Shown: piece after piece, positions 61,675 to 64,000 of the stretch | Position numbering within the stretch: the stretch's first letter is position 1 | How the letters are laid out: each line of letters starts with the position of its first letter | NCBI RefSeq assembly: GCF_001485575.1 | Contig: NZ_BCNB01000006.1 | Location: forward strand, 2,232,001 to 2,296,000 | Reading direction: 5' to 3' | DNA length: 64,000 nt | DNA from: Haloarcula sp. CBA1127 | GTDB taxonomy: Archaea > Halobacteriota > Halobacteria > Halobacteriales > Haloarculaceae | Notes under the pieces: generated by a model | The model's database searches: none | The model's input: only the letters and a program-made list of their open reading frames with translations | Told to the model about the DNA's origin: nothing | Program-made: the position numbers and the translations under genes

Positions 61675-62427
61675 ATGACAGACGACAGCCCCCTTTCGAT
61701 ACGCGGTTGCGTCAGAACCGCTGGCACCCCGCTCGCGCTCGTCGCGCTCGTCCTCTTCGCGGGGACAGTCCCCGCGCTCGCTGCAGGGCAGAGTACGCCA
61801 GCAATCAGCATCGAGACCGGCTCCGTCGCCGCCGGTGAGACGATGGCCGTACCGGTTGTCCTCACCAGCGCGCCGGACGGACTGGCCGGCTACCAGCTCG
61901 AACTCTCCGTCGACGACCCCGCAGTCGCCCGATTCGAGAACGCAAGCTACCCCGACCGCCTCGGCCTCACGACTGACCCTGTCATTAGTTCAGACGGCGG
62001 GACAGTCACACTTGAGGCGGCTGACCTCGACGGGCAGATAGAACCCGGCGCGAGCGCCACGTCGCTCGCGACGGTCCAGCTCACCGGCGTCGCCGGCGGC
62101 GAGACACAGGTGACCGTCGCGTCGAGCCAGGTCGACGCGGACGGCGGCGGAGTGGTCGAACCTACGACCGAGCCGACGGCGGTCGCAGTCTCGCCGAGCG
62201 CATCGACAGAGACAGTGGCCGCCATGACCGACGCATCGTCACCCGCCAGCGAGTCCACAGCCGAGTCAACGGGCACCGCAAACGCCGCAGGTGCCACGGA
62301 AGACGACTCCGCGAGTGGCGACGACCAGTCGACGACCGGCGCGAACGGGTCACTCCCGATAGTACTGGCCATCGCTGCACTCGCCGCAGTGGCGGCGCTC
62401 GCAGCCAGAACGAGCCGACGACCGTAG
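61675..62427 (+). CDS. Membrane-anchored cohesin-like protein
   Basis: The 250-residue protein has a Sec signal (PLALVALVLFAGTVPALAAG), a cohesin-like module (about 40-165: SVAAGETMAVPVVLTSAP, FENASYPDRLGLTTDPVISS, VTLEAADLDGQIEPGASATS), a Thr/Ser/Ala-rich linker, and a C-terminal span followed by basic residues (PIVLAIAALAAVAALAARTS, RRP). The YPDRLGLT segment matches FPDALGLT of the PhoX cohesin-like module, so the two are related. It is 43 bases after phoX and likely the surface anchor for the dockerin. This is inference, not proof of binding. Confidence 0.78.
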   Translation: MTDDSPLSIRGCVRTAGTPLALVALVLFAGTVPALAAGQSTPAISIETGSVAAGETMAVPVVLTSAPDGLAGYQLELSVDDPAVARFENASYPDRLGLTTDPVISSDGGTVTLEAADLDGQIEPGASATSLATVQLTGVAGGETQVTVASSQVDADGGGVVEPTTEPTAVAVSPSASTETVAAMTDASSPASESTAESTGTANAAGATEDDSASGDDQSTTGANGSLPIVLAIAALAAVAALAARTSRRP

Positions 62428-62444
62428 CCCAGACCAACTTATCC

Positions 62445-62867
62445 ATGCCACAACCAGACACCACTGTTGCACCGACGGACAGTTCGACCTATCGCGAGTA
62501 CATCCTCGATATACGCATCGCCGAACGACCGACTGGCGACGGCGACACACGCTACCGGTTCGAGGCTCCGGACCACGAGGGCGTCGAGTTCGATGACCCC
62601 GAGATGGCAACGCTATACGCTGATGTGTACTTCGATGTGAACGGCTTCCAAGAGGCCGGGACCGGCGACCGCGGCGTGCCACCGACGGTCATACAGGCGG
62701 GCCGTGATACGCTTGTCGCCTACTTCCTCACACAGGACGGCGTCGACGTCCACTGGGCCGCGTCGTTCTACGGCGAGAAACCGGAGAAAATCGAACGATA
62801 CGTCTCACGTGTCCGCAAGCGGTCGAAAAAAATCCGCGAGGGGGCGAAAGAACAGGGTCACGCCTGA
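62445..62867 (+). CDS. Unknown cytoplasmic protein in the phoX cluster
   Basis: The 140-residue protein (MPQPDTTVAPTDSSTYREYI at the start) is acidic in its first half and basic at the C-terminus (RVRKRSKKIREGAKEQGHA). Repeating segments ILDIRIAERPTGDGDTRYRF and YADVYFDVNGFQEAGTG suggest a small beta domain, but I do not recognise a family. It is 17 bases after the cohesin-like gene, so it is probably part of the same transcript. There is no signal peptide, so it would act inside the cell. Confidence 0.55.
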   Translation: MPQPDTTVAPTDSSTYREYILDIRIAERPTGDGDTRYRFEAPDHEGVEFDDPEMATLYADVYFDVNGFQEAGTGDRGVPPTVIQAGRDTLVAYFLTQDGVDVHWAASFYGEKPEKIERYVSRVRKRSKKIREGAKEQGHA

Positions 62868-63077
62868 GTCGCCACTGCAGCGTCTCCGGCAGTTCCAACG
62901 GCAAGGTCTACCCCGGACGACGCGGCTACATACGCGCTCGGTGTGCTGCCAGAACGGAACAGCGACCGTATCGAACTGACGCTGTGTACGAGTAAATTCG
63001 CTGGAAACAGCGCTATTGGAACGCGGGGCTTTTTCATATCGGGGGTGTGAGCGTCAGGTAATGGTCGGTGATCAGTG

Positions 63078-64000
63078 ATGTCGGTTCGCGTCGACTGGCG
63101 ACAGAGCGTTGCCCTGACCGGCACTGTGATCAAGTATCTCGCCGTCGCAATGCTGGTCCCGCTCGGGATCGGTCTGCTGTACGGAGAAGATACCGTTGTC
63201 TTCCTGATTTCTATCGGGATCGCCATTACGCTCGGCGTAGCGATAGAGCAAGCCAGCGACAGCCACGAACTCGGGCCACGCGAAGCGCTGCTGTTCGTCG
63301 GGCTCTCGTGGGGAGCCGTCGCGGTCATCGGTGCGATTCCCTACGTTATTGCCGGGTATGGGACTGAATCAGCGCTCGGTGAGCCTGTGAACGCACTGTT
63401 CGAGTCGATGTCCGGGTTTACCACCACTGGCGCGACTGCTACCGATGAAATATCGTTTGCTCGCCACTCCCACGCGCTGCTGATGTGGCGACAGCTCACT
63501 CAGTGGCTCGGTGGGATGGGTATCATCGTCCTGATGGTCGCCATTCTTCCAGAGGCAGCCGTCAACGGGGCGCAGTTGATTGAGTCGGAGGCACCCGGCC
63601 CAGAACTCCAGAAGCTGACGCCGAAGATAGCCGAGACCGCACGGCTCCTCTGGCTGTTCTATCTGGGTTTTACTGTTCTGTATATCCTCATTCTGCTCGG
63701 CCTCCATTACACGGGCTACGCACCGAATATGGACGCCTACAACGCCGTTGCCCACGGGTTCACGACGCTGCCGACCGGTGGTTTCTCGCCACAGGCTGAG
63801 AGCATCGCCTACTTTTCACCGGCTGTCCAGTGGGCCGTCATTCCGTTCATGCTCATTGCTGGGATGAACTTCGCGCTGTTTTACCTCCTGTTGCAGGACG
63901 AGTATGCCGCCTTCCTCCAGGACCGTGAACTCCAGGCGTACCTCGGCGCAAACGCCGGCGTGGCCGTCATCCTCTGGGGCCTGCTGTTTACCGGGTCCGC
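63078..64000 (+). CDS. trkH: TrkH family potassium transporter (5' part, truncated by window)
   Basis: The frame from ATG 63078 stays open to the window end (first 307 residues). It has Trk/Ktr hydrophobic spans and two pore-loop motifs: SGFTTTGATATDEISF near 110, and TTLPTGGFSPQA near 230. Other fits are LTQWLGGMGIIVLMVAILP and LLWLFYLGFTVLYILILLG. TrkH is the K+-translocating subunit, important for haloarchaea that keep molar K+ inside. It is 210 bases after the unknown protein, probably a separate transcript. A short ATG at 63061 stops at once and was rejected. Confidence 0.9.
   Translation, partial: MSVRVDWRQSVALTGTVIKYLAVAMLVPLGIGLLYGEDTVVFLISIGIAITLGVAIEQASDSHELGPREALLFVGLSWGAVAVIGAIPYVIAGYGTESALGEPVNALFESMSGFTTTGATATDEISFARHSHALLMWRQLTQWLGGMGIIVLMVAILPEAAVNGAQLIESEAPGPELQKLTPKIAETARLLWLFYLGFTVLYILILLGLHYTGYAPNMDAYNAVAHGFTTLPTGGFSPQAESIAYFSPAVQWAVIPFMLIAGMNFALFYLLLQDEYAAFLQDRELQAYLGANAGVAVILWGLLFTGS

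Noticed and set aside
1..64000. CRISPR arrays, insertion sequences, integrases or prophage genes
   Set aside because: No regularly spaced repeats, transposase or integrase motifs, or att-like duplications were seen on either strand.

Overview
The window is about 64 kb of haloarchaeal chromosome, most like Haloarcula. The evidence is high GC, very acidic proteins (long Asp/Glu runs), leaderless starts with a TATA box about 27 bases upstream, Tat signals on secreted proteins, and archaeal markers (Lsm, L37e, two Cdc48 ATPases, UPF0058, HalOD1-like, TrmB-like and UPF/DUF families typical of Halobacteria). Genes are tightly packed on both strands. I saw no insertion sequence, prophage, CRISPR array or clear pseudogene, and only one RNA gene, tRNA-Glu(CTC).

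Layout. 0-7 kb: the end of a membrane protein, menaquinone genes menD/menF, a ribbon-helix-helix protein with candidate operator repeats, UPF0058, an Lrp/AsnC-like regulator, an enoyl-CoA hydratase and a photolyase. 7-14 kb: superoxide dismutase and a branched-chain amino-acid-type ABC transporter (livJ facing livHMGF). 14-26 kb: a membrane-anchored HTH regulator, tRNA-Glu, a CinA-type protein, an NAD-kinase-like protein, a PhoU-like regulator, small haloarchaeal proteins, a WHy/LEA14-type exoprotein, a nitrilase, a DUF4349 lipoprotein and a first Cdc48 ATPase. 26-36 kb: phosphatase/phosphodiesterase, metalloprotease, M42 peptidase, the lsm-rpl37e-purF cluster, acetyltransferase, DUF420 protein, a degenerate sensor kinase and a TrmB ligand domain without HTH. 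36-48 kb: cdc48 with an Hsp20-like partner, hydrolase, 7TM histidine kinase, archaetidylserine synthase, DoxX pair, RtcB, Usp, acyl-CoA dehydrogenase. 48-58 kb: RIO-like kinase, EamA exporter, glutamate dehydrogenase, a large surface protein, fructose-bisphosphatase, hydroxyacyl-CoA and acyl-CoA dehydrogenases, PadR regulator. 58-64 kb: a PhoX phosphatase with cohesin-like and dockerin modules, a membrane-anchored cohesin-like protein, an unknown protein and the start of TrkH.

Two observations stand out. First, the livJ-type binding protein (8120..9496) appears circularly permuted: the segment that normally forms the C-terminal half comes first after the lipoprotein signal, and the normal N-terminal half comes last, in one intact reading frame. 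Second, the PhoX-like phosphatase at 58965..61631 ends in a cohesin-like module plus a two-repeat dockerin, and the next gene is a secreted, membrane-anchored cohesin-like protein; together they look like a non-cellulosomal, surface-tethered phosphatase assembly. Lesser leads are a 12-base motif shared by the Lrp-like gene upstream region and the livJ promoter, a sensor kinase with lost phosphoacceptor and ATP-binding residues, and several inverted or direct repeats in promoters.

Functional threads across the window: respiratory quinone synthesis, amino-acid transport and glutamate metabolism, beta-oxidation-type steps, gluconeogenesis, protein quality control (two Cdc48s, Hsp20-like), DNA repair and oxidative stress, and cell-surface proteins. 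All family assignments are from reading motifs; no database search was run.
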